Shown piece by piece: positions 36,331-45,315 of a stretch of DNA of 64,000 bases. The position numbers and the translations under genes are program-made. Below the pieces are notes generated by a model. That model searched no databases, was not told where the DNA came from, and saw only the letters and a program-made list of their open reading frames with translations. This DNA is from Antitrichia curtipendula (lineage: Eukaryota; Streptophyta; Bryopsida; Hypnales; Leucodontaceae), in contig OX579642.1 of the NCBI GenBank assembly GCA_951230915.1, positions 13,268,001 through 13,332,000 of the forward strand, read 5' to 3'. Each line of letters opens with the position of its first letter. Positions within the stretch are counted from its first letter, which is position 1.

Positions 36331-36426
36331 CTGCACACAAGGAGGCTCACTTCTGTCAGTATTTAAAAATCCCTGAAACAATCAATTAGTGTAAACCATA
36401 AGGTCACTGATAATGAATGAGCATAC

Positions 36427-36806
36427 TTTAGCATGACAACAACATTGCCGTCCTCATTATACAGTTCCCATACAACTACTAGAATACTCCATTTTGCGTG
36501 AATCATTACAAAGAACATCACAATGGAATCAAACTGCTGACGTGAATGAGTAAGAGATTGAAACCGGTACCTGTAAACCAATCTCTTTACAGTGAGGAGT
36601 GTTCCCCTGTATAGCGTGAAGTTGTCCGATTTCTTGAAGGCATCCGGGCCCTTGAATACCCCTGTGTAGGCTTGGTCCTAAAGCTTCATCCGCCAAGTCT
36701 CTAGGTAGTCTACGATTGACTGGGGTTCACCAAGGACGGCCATGTCGAATGGTATGCTATCCGCTTGGGTGATGGTCTCAAACATCTCAGCAGCTGCCTC
36801 CTCAAG
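36427..36806 (-). pseudogene. Exon of the ParB-like gene carrying a TAG
   Basis: Acceptor TTTATAG, donor GTATGC; starts in phase 0 and ends with two bases that the next exon completes to a Lys codon. It reads LEEAAAEMFETITQADS ... LGEPQSIVDYLETWRMKL, then TAG at 36678-36680, then DQAYTGVFKGPDAF and on without further stops. No domain recognised. Confidence 0.6.
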
Positions 36807-36948
36807 CTATAAAATCCAATGTCAAGTTAGAGTACGTATAACAAAGAAGATCCTCATTCATAGTACAAAAACTATACAAGAATAGAATCAGTTCAAAAGT
36901 AGTTTTGTTTTCTTCACACTCAATTCAAGAATAAGGTAATCGTCATAC

Positions 36949-37164
36949 TCCAGCGTAGTAAGAAGCCTTTGCCAGAAAAATGCCCAACTTCTCTTCATTC
37001 ATTGGGCGTGGTGGAAATCGACGAGCTTCTCTTGTGTGAGAGCTAGCGTTCATCCAATTCAGCCATTTGACCTTGTGTCTAGGTTCCACTGTGGCTGTCG
37101 CAATCATCTGCAGTTTTTCGAGTGTCAAGTCCGGAACTGCATTATGGCTCCAGTGTCTTTCTAT
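36949..37164 (-). CDS. Exon of the ParB-like gene (72 codons)
   Basis: Acceptor CTGGCAG, donor GTATGA, phase 0 at both ends, no stops. Encodes IERHWSHNAVPDLTLEKLQ and a basic, Arg-rich centre. No domain recognised. Confidence 0.6.
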
Positions 37165-37249
37165 CTGCCAGAGTAAAGAGGTCAATCAAAATGTGAAGAA
37201 CACTGAGATTGACGAAGGAATCAAGGACATCCACGGAAAACAAAATTAC

Positions 37250-37444
37250 CTCTTTAAGCCACTCTGGAGTAAGGGCCGGATTTGCAACGGCTACAATCTT
37301 GGAAAGCTTCTTGTAGTGTCGGTCGGTCGAGTCTTTGATTGCCGCTCTCATTGTGGCTGCAACTGCCTCCCGGGTAACATCAACCTCTTCATTTTCTTCT
37401 TTCAGTTTTTGTATGGCAACGTCAGCTGCTGCAGAGATCTCTTG
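37250..37444 (-). CDS. Exon of the ParB-like gene (65 codons, helical)
   Basis: Acceptor TTTCAG, donor GTAATT, phase 0 at both ends. Encodes an Ala/Glu/Lys-rich helical segment (QEISAAADVAIQKLKEENEE) and TPEWLKE. In order and character it fits the helical region that follows the ParB core in ParB-like proteins, but I see no specific helix-turn-helix. Confidence 0.6.
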
Positions 37445-37555
37445 CTGAAAGATCACATTACAGACATTATTGATTAAGAGAAAGGAGTTACACGGGACTA
37501 GATGAAGCCGAAATAAATTCATTAAGACAAATTGGAGTGGAACAATATGGCATAC

Positions 37556-37745
37556 CTTGAAAATAAACCCAGTGAATATATGCAAAGGCATAGTATACCA
37601 GCTTGTCTGCGTGTGCATCTTACATATTTTCACCTCTTCTTCTGTCAACAACTCTTTAAACTTCTCAAGTTCCATAACACCGTATTTCTGCACCCGCTAA
37701 AGGGTATGGACGAGGTTGGTTTTGACGTGGGAGTTCTCCGTGTGC
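37556..37745 (-). pseudogene. Exon of the ParB-like gene carrying a TAG
   Basis: Acceptor GACAG, donor GTATGC. The first base completes the Met codon split by the preceding intron. It reads HTENSHVKTNLVHTL, TAG at 37697-37699, then RVQKYGVMELEKFKELLTEEEV and HIFTGFIFK. The N-H-V-x-L pattern after the ParB core is similar to where ParB proteins carry a conserved Asn before their helical domain. Confidence 0.6.
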
Positions 37746-37871
37746 CTGTCAGCCATCGACATGGCAATTTTAATATATGAAATCTATCAACCAATAAAGA
37801 AAAAAACATAAGAGAACATCAATATTACAAAACCAAGGACAATTCAAGGAAATAAAACTAGAATCCCTTAC

Positions 37872-38512
37872 ATGTTGATGTCATGCATCCCCTGCATTGC
37901 AACCCCGATGCGTTGTCTAGTGTCTAGGACAATGGAGTCCACACTGATATGCCAAGCAAGATCATGGTTGTGCAGCCTCTGAATGTGGTTCATCCAAGCA
38001 ATTCGTCTGTGATTCCCGTCACAGACAAAGAACTTGTAATCCACCAAATGCTTAATAGTTGGAACTGACAAGAGGAAGGCGTTGAACTTGTCATTGACTG
38101 AGTTCCATATAGGCCCCCAATCCCGCTTCTCGTCGTCACTGAACGTGGACGTATTCCCTTTCTCATCAAAGTAAGAAACGTAAAATACTCTTGCGCCCTC
38201 GTCGTAGCCGCGTGAGAACTGGTTTTCAAGGTGAGTCAAGTCACAAGAAAGTGTTGGACGTACCATAGGCATTGGCACCAACCTACATAATGGGATCTTC
38301 ATACGTGAGTGACCGTCGGTTGTAATCTTTAGACTGTTTATGACAGTAACTGTGCCAAATGTCTGCACCCGACGAATATCTTCCTCCTTAAACCCGGGTA
38401 ACACTCCTGGGATGTGATCGTCCTCTGACGTGTGTGCATCCGCGTTCAACTCAATGTCATCATCATCACTGTATATGGCCTCCACCATCTTAGCTGGTTG
38501 GACAATCTCTCC
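37872..38512 (-). CDS. Exon encoding the ParB/sulfiredoxin-like domain
   Basis: The largest intact exon (641 nt; acceptor CGCACAG, donor GTAAGG). After an acidic SDDDD segment it reads MKIPLCRLVPMPMVRP ... LTHLENQFSRGYDEGARVFYVSYF, then LLSVPTIKHLVDYKFFVCDGNHRRIAWMNHI. This is the order of the ParB/Srx fold: an 'I-x-L-x-x-L-x-P' strand, a 'L-x-x-L-x-x-S-I-x-x-G-x-x-x-x-x-V' helix-strand, and the diagnostic (D/E)G-x-H-R-x-x-A signature. In bacteria such domains bind DNA and CTP or act as nucleases, and phage proteins fuse them to DNA methyltransferases. Here the signature residues Gly, His, Arg and Ala are all present. Catalytic or CTPase activity cannot be judged from sequence alone. Confidence 0.65.
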
Positions 38513-38826
38513 CTGTGCGTAGTGAAAATGTCATAAATCAAATATCATGGATAAAGCCAAAAATTGAATTGCATGGACCAAGACACGAATCGTAAACAAA
38601 TCATGTGAAATGCACTCTGGATCATAAGACAAGTATGATTCATCCCAGTTCAACTATGGTATACTCAGTCCATGGTGAACTACAAAATGGAACACGGGCA
38701 GGGCAGTGTAAGGGATCTATATATCCCGCAGCACATAATGAGGACATCATCGTCTGATATGACGGGAGAAACATCATTCTCACGCTCACAAGTGCAGTAC
38801 TGAGAAGTGGACCCTGACAATGATAC

Positions 38827-39114
38827 GAAGAAGTTGCAACACACTGACGAGTTAATAGATGATTCCTGACTGGAACCGAAACCCTCCCATCCCAGAGGCT
38901 CATCTTCGGTGCTGAATGCATCAATCCAGAAGTGCTGGTCGCCTACCATCTCCTGTGCGGCTGGAGGTTGGCTTCCAATCTCGCGAGAAACTGGAATCGT
39001 GTCGGCTTCGAACATTAGCTGACCTTGCAAGTCATCAACTTCCTCTTGACTAACCACTACCGATGGTCCAGGATCGACCATGCTGTCACCAACATCTGGC
39101 ACAACGACATCAAC
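38827..39114 (-). CDS. Acidic N-terminal exon of the ParB-like gene
   Basis: 96 open codons from acceptor CTGTCCAG, phase 0. Encodes VDVVVPDVGDSMVDPG, an acidic Gln/Glu-rich stretch and a Ser-rich end. The donor chosen (GTATCA at 38826) is the best phase-0 site, but the frame stays open to 38680, so the 3' border is uncertain. Confidence 0.5.
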
Positions 39115-39296
39115 CTGGACAGCGAACAGTAAGAATGATGGAAAGAGATCGGATCAGAGTAATACAACAGTGAACACTAATTACCAACACCAACCATTGA
39201 CACAGCCCGAAAGGACAGGGTTGGCGGACAAGTAACCCACTAAAACCAAATGTATATATACATTTTAAGACCACAAGCATTGGACAATCGACTCCC

Positions 39297-41395
39297 TGAT
39301 ACTGCAAGCTGGACCACACTCATCGGGCCCTCTCGGTACCGAGAGGCCTACTCGTTCGTAAGTCCGTATGCAAAGAAATCAGCCATACGATGACCCTCAA
39401 CCCCCTAGCATGAAAAGAGATAATACATAATCTGGATTCGGCAACTATGCCAAATGGCAAGCTGGGGAGCCTCTCGGCCCCGAGAGTACGTGTGACGGAC
39501 ACGGTCACGGGTATCCTTATATGCAACGGCGGCGGCTTCAACAATCCCCAAAAAATATAGTATCAAAAAACAGAGTGATCCCGGAGGATTCAGTGAGCAT
39601 GCCACGGGGCGAGCTGTGGAGCCTCTCGGCCCTGAGAGGGTCACGGAGAGGGTCACGGGTATGCTAAGGAGCGACGGTGGCATTGGTCACGTAATCAAAA
39701 AAATATTGTAACAAAAAAAATGTGAGTTCCCGTAGGATTCAGCGAGCATGCCCCTGGGCGAGCTGTGGTGTCTCTCGGCCTCGAGAGGGTGTCGGAGAGG
39801 GTCACAGGTATGCTTAGGAGCGACTATGTCTGGGTTCACAAATTCAAAAAAATATTGTAACAAGAAAAATGTGAGTTCCCGTAGGATTCAGCGAGCATGC
39901 CCTTGGGAGAGCTGTGGTGACTCTCGGCCCCAAGAGGGAGACGGAGAGGGTCATAGGTATGCTAAGGAGCGACAGTGGCATTGGTCACGTAATCAAAAAA
40001 ATATTGCAACAAAATAAAAGTGCGTTCCCGTAGGATTCTGCGAGCATGCCCAGTGGCGAGCTGTGGTGTCTCTCGGCCTCGAGAGGGTCACGGAGAGGGT
40101 CAAGGGTATGCTTAGGAGCGACGATATCTGAGTTCACAAATTCAAAAAAATAATGTAACCTGAAAATGGATTCATGCCGTGGGATCTAGTGAGCATGCCC
40201 TTGGGCGAGCTGTGGTGTCTCTCGGCCCCGAGAGGGTGTCGGAGAGGGTCACAGGTATGCTAAGGAGCGACGATGTATGGGTCACGTAACCAAAAAAATA
40301 TTGTAACAGAAAAAATGTGAGTTCCCGTAGGATTCAGTGAGCATGCCCCTAGACGAGCTGTGGTGTCTCTCGGCCCCGAGAAGGTCACGGAGAGGGTCAC
40401 ATGTATGCTTAGGAGCGACTATGTCTGGGTTCACAAATTCAAAAAAATATTATAACAAGAAAAATGTGAATTCCCGTAGGATTTAGCGAGCATGCCCTTG
40501 GGAGAGCTGTGGTGACTCTCGGCCCCAAGAGGGTCACGGAGAGGGTCACGGGTATGCTTAGGAGCGACGATATCTGGGTTCACAAATTCAAAAAAATAAT
40601 GTAACCTGAAAATGGATTCATGCCGTAGGATTCAGCGAGCATGCCCTTGGGAGAGCTGTGGTGACTCTCGGCCCCGAGAGGGTCACGGAGAGGGTCAAGG
40701 GTATGCCTAGGAACGACGATGTATGGGTCACGTAACCAAAAAAATATTGTAACAGAAAATACGTCTCGTCCCGTAGGATTCAGCGAGCATGCCCCTAGGC
40801 GAGCTGTGGTGTCTCTCGGCCCCGAGAAGGTCACGGAGAGGGTCAAGGGTATGCCTAGGAACGACGATGTCTGAGCTCACAAACTCAAAAAAATAATGTA
40901 ATCAGAAAATGGATTCATCCGGTAGGGTTCAGCGAGCATGCCCTGTGGCGAGCTGCGGTGTCTCTTGGCCCCGAGAGGGGGACGGAGAGGGTCACAGGTA
41001 TGCTAAGGAGAGACGGTGGCATTGGTCACGTAACCAAAAAAATATTGTAACAAAAAAAATGTGAGTTCCCGTAGGATTCAGCGAGCATGCCCCTGGGCGA
41101 GCTGCGGTGTCTCTCGGCCCCAAGAGGGGGACGGACAGGGTCACAGGTATGCTAAGGAGAGACGGTGGCATTGGTTACGTAACCAAAAAAATATTGTAAC
41201 AGAAAATACGTCTCGTCCCGTAGGGTTCAGCGAGCATGCCTCTGGGCGAGCTGTGGTGTCTCTCGGCCCCGAGAGCGTCACGGAGAGGGTAACGGGTATG
41301 CTTAGGAGCGACGCTGGCATTGGTTACATAACCAAAAAAATATTGCAACCAAAAAAAGTGAGTTCCCGTAGGATTCAGCGAGCATGCCTGGTGGC
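39297..41395. repeat. Tandem array of ~149-bp units with a central palindrome, about 14-15 copies
   Basis: The word GAGCATGCC recurs at 39595, 39744, 39893, 40042, 40191, 40339, 40488, 40637, 40785, 40934, 41083, 41232 and 41380, a steady 148-149 bases apart. Two more diverged units precede it (near 39297 and 39446). Each unit holds a 16-bp inverted repeat, CTCTCGGCCCCGAGAG or a one-base variant; in the leftmost unit the core CTCTCGGTACCGAGAG is a perfect palindrome. A second palindrome-like site, GGTCACGTAACC, occurs in a subset and is perfect (GGTTACGTAACC) at 41173-41184. A short direct repeat GAGAGGGTCAC also recurs. Units alternate irregularly between two subtypes differing in the A-rich part. 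The array lies inside an intron of the minus-strand gene, and the open frames crossing it are by-products of the repeat. Confidence 0.95.
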
Positions 41396-41547
41396 GACCT
41401 GGGTGAGCCGACGAGGCTTTCTGTTTCTCGGGGAGCCCTTGAAGGCATCGGTTCGGGTGGCACAGTTGAGACGCGCTTCTCATCAACCTCGGATACCCTA
41501 AACCTTAATGATTTGGCAAGATTTGATTGATTCAGCTTGAGACTTAC

Positions 41548-41640
41548 CAGCCTTGGAGCCCTCACTGGGGCGTCCACCACTTCTCCGCCGGCCCTGTTTT
41601 GGCGCGATCTCAGCTTCGGTCCTGGATGCTCCATATCTTC
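41548..41640 (-). CDS. Putative first recognisable exon of the ParB-like gene
   Basis: 93 bases (31 codons) between acceptor TGTGGCAG and the consensus donor GTAAGT, phase 0 at both ends and so in frame with the exon at 39114 across the array-bearing intron. It reads EDMEHPGPKLRSRQNRAGG; the ATG at 41634 could be the initiator. A shifted reading of the same exon gives an AT-hook-like GRRRSGGRP, but its phase does not fit the next exon. Confidence 0.4.
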
Positions 41641-42795
41641 CTGCCACAAGAGCAACCAAACGAGGAGTTTTAATACAATTGAGGACACCAGTGCAAGCAT
41701 TGGCAAAGCTGGAGATGGTGGTTGACTATAAAGAAATGCAACATACGCTGGAGACACGGGCGGAGAAGATCTTTGATCCACAGTTGGTGGCGCGCAGTTT
41801 AGCTTGCGGGAGAACAATACCGCCTTTGTCAGAAGCGAAATCACCGCACTGGTCTTCAGTCGCCTTGGTCCTTATTTGCCTGGTGTTAGGGGTTACGGTT
41901 TAGGGTTCGCCCAGTCCATGCCATGGGAGGAGCTCATTGTCTTGGTCCCCGTGGGAACGCTGCGTCGCATGGCCTTTCCTGACGATCAATAGTTTCCAAA
42001 ATCTATACATTGGGTACCTACATTAGCACTGATTACATTATATTATTTTGACCCTCACCATTTATTTAGGATACAATTATAATTTCGAATGATAGCTGTT
42101 GTGTTATCCACGTCTATGTCAACCATCAGTGATCACTGAGTTCCATGTACTCTCCTGTTGTGATGTCATTTGGTTTGACGAATTGGCATTTGTATTCTCT
42201 CAGATGTGCTCTTACTGAGTCTTATAAGAGAGTCATCAGCATTGTTTCCACAGCCATTCACATCCTTCAGTTCCTAGTTCCAGCCTATCATATGAATAGC
42301 GTAAATTTCGCATTAATATAATGTGTATTCCTTGCAATTGCTTATCCCGGCGTCAGAGGATGCTGATTTAATGTAGTCGTTCAGCGTTTTCCGTTTGGCC
42401 TATACCGTAGATTCTTATTTATGACGGATAACAATTACTGATTGACAGTGACAATATACCGGTAATTGTCAGTGAAATTGGGCTTGCGGCATTAAGGATC
42501 GTATTGTGTCATTATTCCGTCTTTATGGTCATTCGTAACTACTTGGAGTATCAGGGGACTGTACCCAGTGAAGTGCATTACTCCAAAGGGTTAATTATAT
42601 ATTCATTCTTGTATTATAAAACATTCTAGTTTTTATCACATTCAATGCGTTGTCACAGTATCCCTGCAAAATATCTTTTGAATGTTATTGGTACCTTTCA
42701 ACAGTAATACTAATTACTTTAATTAGAGTTACTATTGGTTTGTAACTTGTTTAATAGAGTTCATTGCCGTCTTTTCATTGTTAATGTTCTAGGAT
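41641..42795. promoter_or_regulatory. Divergent intergenic region, presumed shared promoter
   Basis: Lies between the 5' ends of the minus-strand ParB-like gene and the plus-strand transposase, so both promoters (and perhaps 5' exons) must be here. TATA-like words occur (TTATAAGAGAG near 42223, TATAAAACA near 42615), but A/T-rich sequence makes them weak evidence. A splice-acceptor-like TTCTAG ends at 42792, just before an ATG, which hints at an upstream exon of the transposase gene. Confidence 0.4.
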
Positions 42796-42984
42796 ATGAA
42801 CCAGCTAACACGCAGAGTTCAGAATGAATTTATTACCCTGGGTGGTTTCCAGTTTGATCGTTCTATATTAGAGGCGGATTCAATGTTGGAGTTCATTGAA
42901 AGTCCTATGTTTTGAAGGTCCGTTTCTGTGATATGTGGTACATTTCAGTGACATGCATTGTTGGGCTTTGTGAATGCATTCTCA
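42796..42984 (+). pseudogene. In-frame upstream extension of the transposase with two TGA codons
   Basis: From ATG 42796 the frame reads MNQLTRRVQNEFITLGGFQFD and stays in the same register as the main transposase frame, but TGA codons occur at 42913-42915 and 42949-42951. It may be a damaged N-terminus, an upstream ORF, or the end of a spliced 5' exon. The TTCTAG acceptor at 42787-42792 and a second TTTCAG at 42943-42948 leave splicing open. Confidence 0.35.
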
Positions 42985-45084
42985 ATGAGTAAATGCAGTC
43001 GTCTTAGTTCGATGGCACTTGTGCGGACACTAGGAGAGGTTGTTCCGATTTCTTTTCCAGTCAAGGACATAGGATTCGCGATAGTCAGTGCATGCCGATT
43101 AAGTATTCGTTTTCGCCTTTCGGAGAGTTCCATGCACATTGACGAGGAAGTTTTTAACAGTGTCACCGGAGAATTGTCTCATACACTAGTTCAGGAGCCT
43201 GTCGAGGATAGCAGTCCTACCACATGGCATTTGAAGCCGGGTTGTTATGTAGTGTACGGCTTGCCCTTTTCTATTGTGGGCTCTTCTAATGGTGAAGGGT
43301 CTATGAAATTGTCATCGACTAGTTCGTATCAGACGCCCCTTACATCACGAGTGAAAATTGAGCCTGGAGTAAATGTTATTTCAATTGACAGTGACGATTC
43401 AGACGAGTCGTCACCGCCCTGCAAAGTTCGCAAACAGATGTCATCACCATGCCGTCAAGTCCCAACCCCATCTTCCCTACCTGATGCAGAGGTGGTGAAT
43501 ACTTCTACAAGTGCTTCTGGGATATCCATTATTCCATGCCTTAGAATGTTGTGCCTTACAAAGGGGTCTCGGAATCAATTGAAGAAAATAGATTATGATT
43601 CTATTCCGGTACATCAAGTCGAATTCGTCCCGCAAGTGTTTAATGGTGATGTCATATTTGAGTTACCGGCCGTTGGCGAATCTGGTCAGCAATGCCAAGC
43701 CAAGCTTCTCAGCGGGATGGAGAGACGTTATGACGGTCACGTTTGGTCCAACTTGCACACCACTAACATCAAAAATGCTTACGGTCTGACTTTTCGGTTA
43801 TCATCGTGTGTTGGTCACCTTCGATGTGGAAATGGCGAATGCGATTACCTGTCTCGCAAGCACCGCGTGGCACTTATAAACAAAACGGAATGGGATGGAT
43901 GTTCTCCTGGCCCTTTTCAGGTCGGTCCTATTCCTCCTCCGGGTTCAACCATCTCCTGCAAAATTTGTTCCGCGGTCCCCATATGCGTTGCTACTTGCTC
44001 CGCTAAAATATATTATGTAGTTGGAATGCCAGGGACGCGGCGTGCATGTGTTCACCTGGGATTTCATAATCATCCTGTGAGAGACGGAGACTGCCGTGCT
44101 TCAAAAGAGAGAACTCGGAATCTCATTTCGGATCAAGTAGAGAGGAATCCTTTTGGGACACATTCTTCTATTATTCTGGAGGCAAGCAAGGAATTCTTGG
44201 GTGGGATGCTTCTGCGGCCAGAGGGAGCACCACCAGGGAATTTTGGAATGGACGAACTTTTGCCTGTTATAGAGAAGTGCAAATTTATGAGTTCCCCGAG
44301 CGTTCAGAACGAAGTCACCACTTTCAAGTATTTCAGGAGGTTTGGAGTAATGGATAGCATTCTAAAGCTACGCGGCTGCAGCAATTGGGCTTATGTTCAG
44401 GAGAACATGTTTCCTGGTCAAGGCTCAGATTCGGACAAGGTTTTCATTTTCAAAATGTCTGAAGTCGGACCTGGAAGTGGCGTTGATTTGGTAGAACGAA
44501 TGCAACTTGACGGTGATCTTCAGGACTCATGGATCATGTTTGATCATGTTAAACGAGTGAAAGAGTGGACAACTTTAGCATGTCATGTTTATGATCCGAT
44601 TTACTGCAAGGTCATGACAATTGCTATGTGCGACATGCAGTCAGAGGATTGCACAGCGCAAACCTCGTTCTGGTCCAATTTGAACGCGGTTATGGGAAAG
44701 CATGGAATTCCTTTGCCTTATTTCAAGGGATTCATGGCAGACTGTGCACAAGCCAACTGGAATGCAGTGAAAGTCATCTACGGAGGGGGTGATCCTACAC
44801 AGCCTATGGTCAATCAAGAGCGTACTTGTTTATTCCATTGGACGCAATCCATGGAGAAGCATACAAAAGCCGACATTCGTTCGGACCTTCAAGATCAACA
44901 TCGAACACTATGTAAGCAATATAAGGATGCGCCTACGTGGGTAGTGGCGGACATTCGATTTAATGCCATTCGAACTTGGTGGTATTCTTCTGGGGCGGCG
45001 ACCGGTGAGGGAATTCATCGCTTACAGTTATGGCTTGCTTTCTGGCACTTTCGTTACAGACAATGGGGGGGATTCATGCACATT
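42985..45084 (+). CDS. MULE-like DDE transposase, exon 1
   Basis: Encodes about 700 residues of a cut-and-paste transposase, joined in phase 0 to exon 2 for a total near 1,196. I chose ATG 42985 as the first in-frame Met after a stop. An N-terminal region with acidic SIDSDDSDESS is followed at about residues 278-370 by Cys/His clusters (HLRCGNGECDY; CKICSAVPIC; CVHLGFHNHPV), the GCM/WRKY-type zinc fold used as DNA-binding domain by many Mutator-like transposases. The catalytic core follows: WIMFDHVKRV and HVYD near residue 515-535 (first Asp candidate), GFMADCAQANWNAV near 581 (second Asp) and the C-x2-H motif CLFHWTQSMEKH. The donor is GTAAGT at 45085. No internal stop or frameshift. The gene is divergent from the ParB-like gene. 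Confidence 0.88.
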
Positions 45085-45315
45085 GTAAGTTTCTCCCGTC
45101 ACTTCTTTTCTTCCTTCTTTCAGATCTTCCTGATGTGAGTGTCAAAATCTCTTACATTGATATCCACTTTTTCATTTAATCACATCATAAAGAGACATTG
45201 TCTTCGTTGACGTCTACTACCTATAAGCATCCGGTAGGCGTCGATGACTTGCTTCCTTGATATCAGTATTTTTTGGAATTTTCTTTTAATCATGGTTATT
45301 CTCTTATGTCCGTAG
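45085..45315 (+). other. Intron of the transposase gene
   Basis: 231 bases, GTAAGT to CGTAG, T-rich, splitting the transposase between the C-x2-H motif region and the third catalytic acid. Phase 0. The coding frame is closed across the intron, so splicing is required. Confidence 0.85.

Larger units (their letters stand above)
34798..41640 (-). pseudogene. Multi-exon ParB-like / methyltransferase-like gene with three TAG stops
   Basis: I assembled this gene by matching GT-AG sites with reading phase. Exons 5' to 3': 41640-41548, 39114-38827, 38512-37872, 37745-37556, 37444-37250, 37164-36949, 36806-36427, 36330-35661, 35482-35132, 35049-34798; an 11th exon upstream of 41640 is likely, since a cag acceptor precedes GAAGATATG there. 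Phases agree at every junction; total about 1,090 codons. Less certain are the first exon and the 38827 donor. Domains in order: acidic N-terminus, ParB/sulfiredoxin-like domain (exon 38512-37872), helical middle, Lys/Glu-rich coiled coil (36080-35880), methyltransferase-like C-terminus. In-frame TAG codons stand at 37697-37699, 36678-36680 and 35297-35299; there is no TAA, TGA or frameshift. The 2.4-kb second intron contains the 149-bp palindromic array. It is divergent from the transposase at 42985. A transposon accessory protein is my inference; a captured host gene is the alternative. Confidence 0.7.

Noticed and set aside
35297..37699. U-to-C RNA editing repairing TAG to CAG
   Set aside because: This editing, common in ferns, lycophytes and hornworts, is an organellar process; the gene has spliceosomal-type introns and transposon neighbours, so it is nuclear.
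39297..41395. CRISPR array
   Set aside because: Units of 149 bases are repeated over their whole length with no unique spacers of regular size, and the genomic setting is a plant-type intron.
41548..41640. AT-hook (GRRRSGGRP) in the first exon of the ParB-like gene
   Set aside because: It appears only in a reading frame whose phase does not match the next exon; the phase-0 frame gives a different sequence.
39297..41844. Protein-coding frames across the tandem array (up to 180 codons, both strands)
   Set aside because: They follow the repeat unit, change frame at small indels and have no conserved product; the array sits between matching splice sites of the minus-strand gene.
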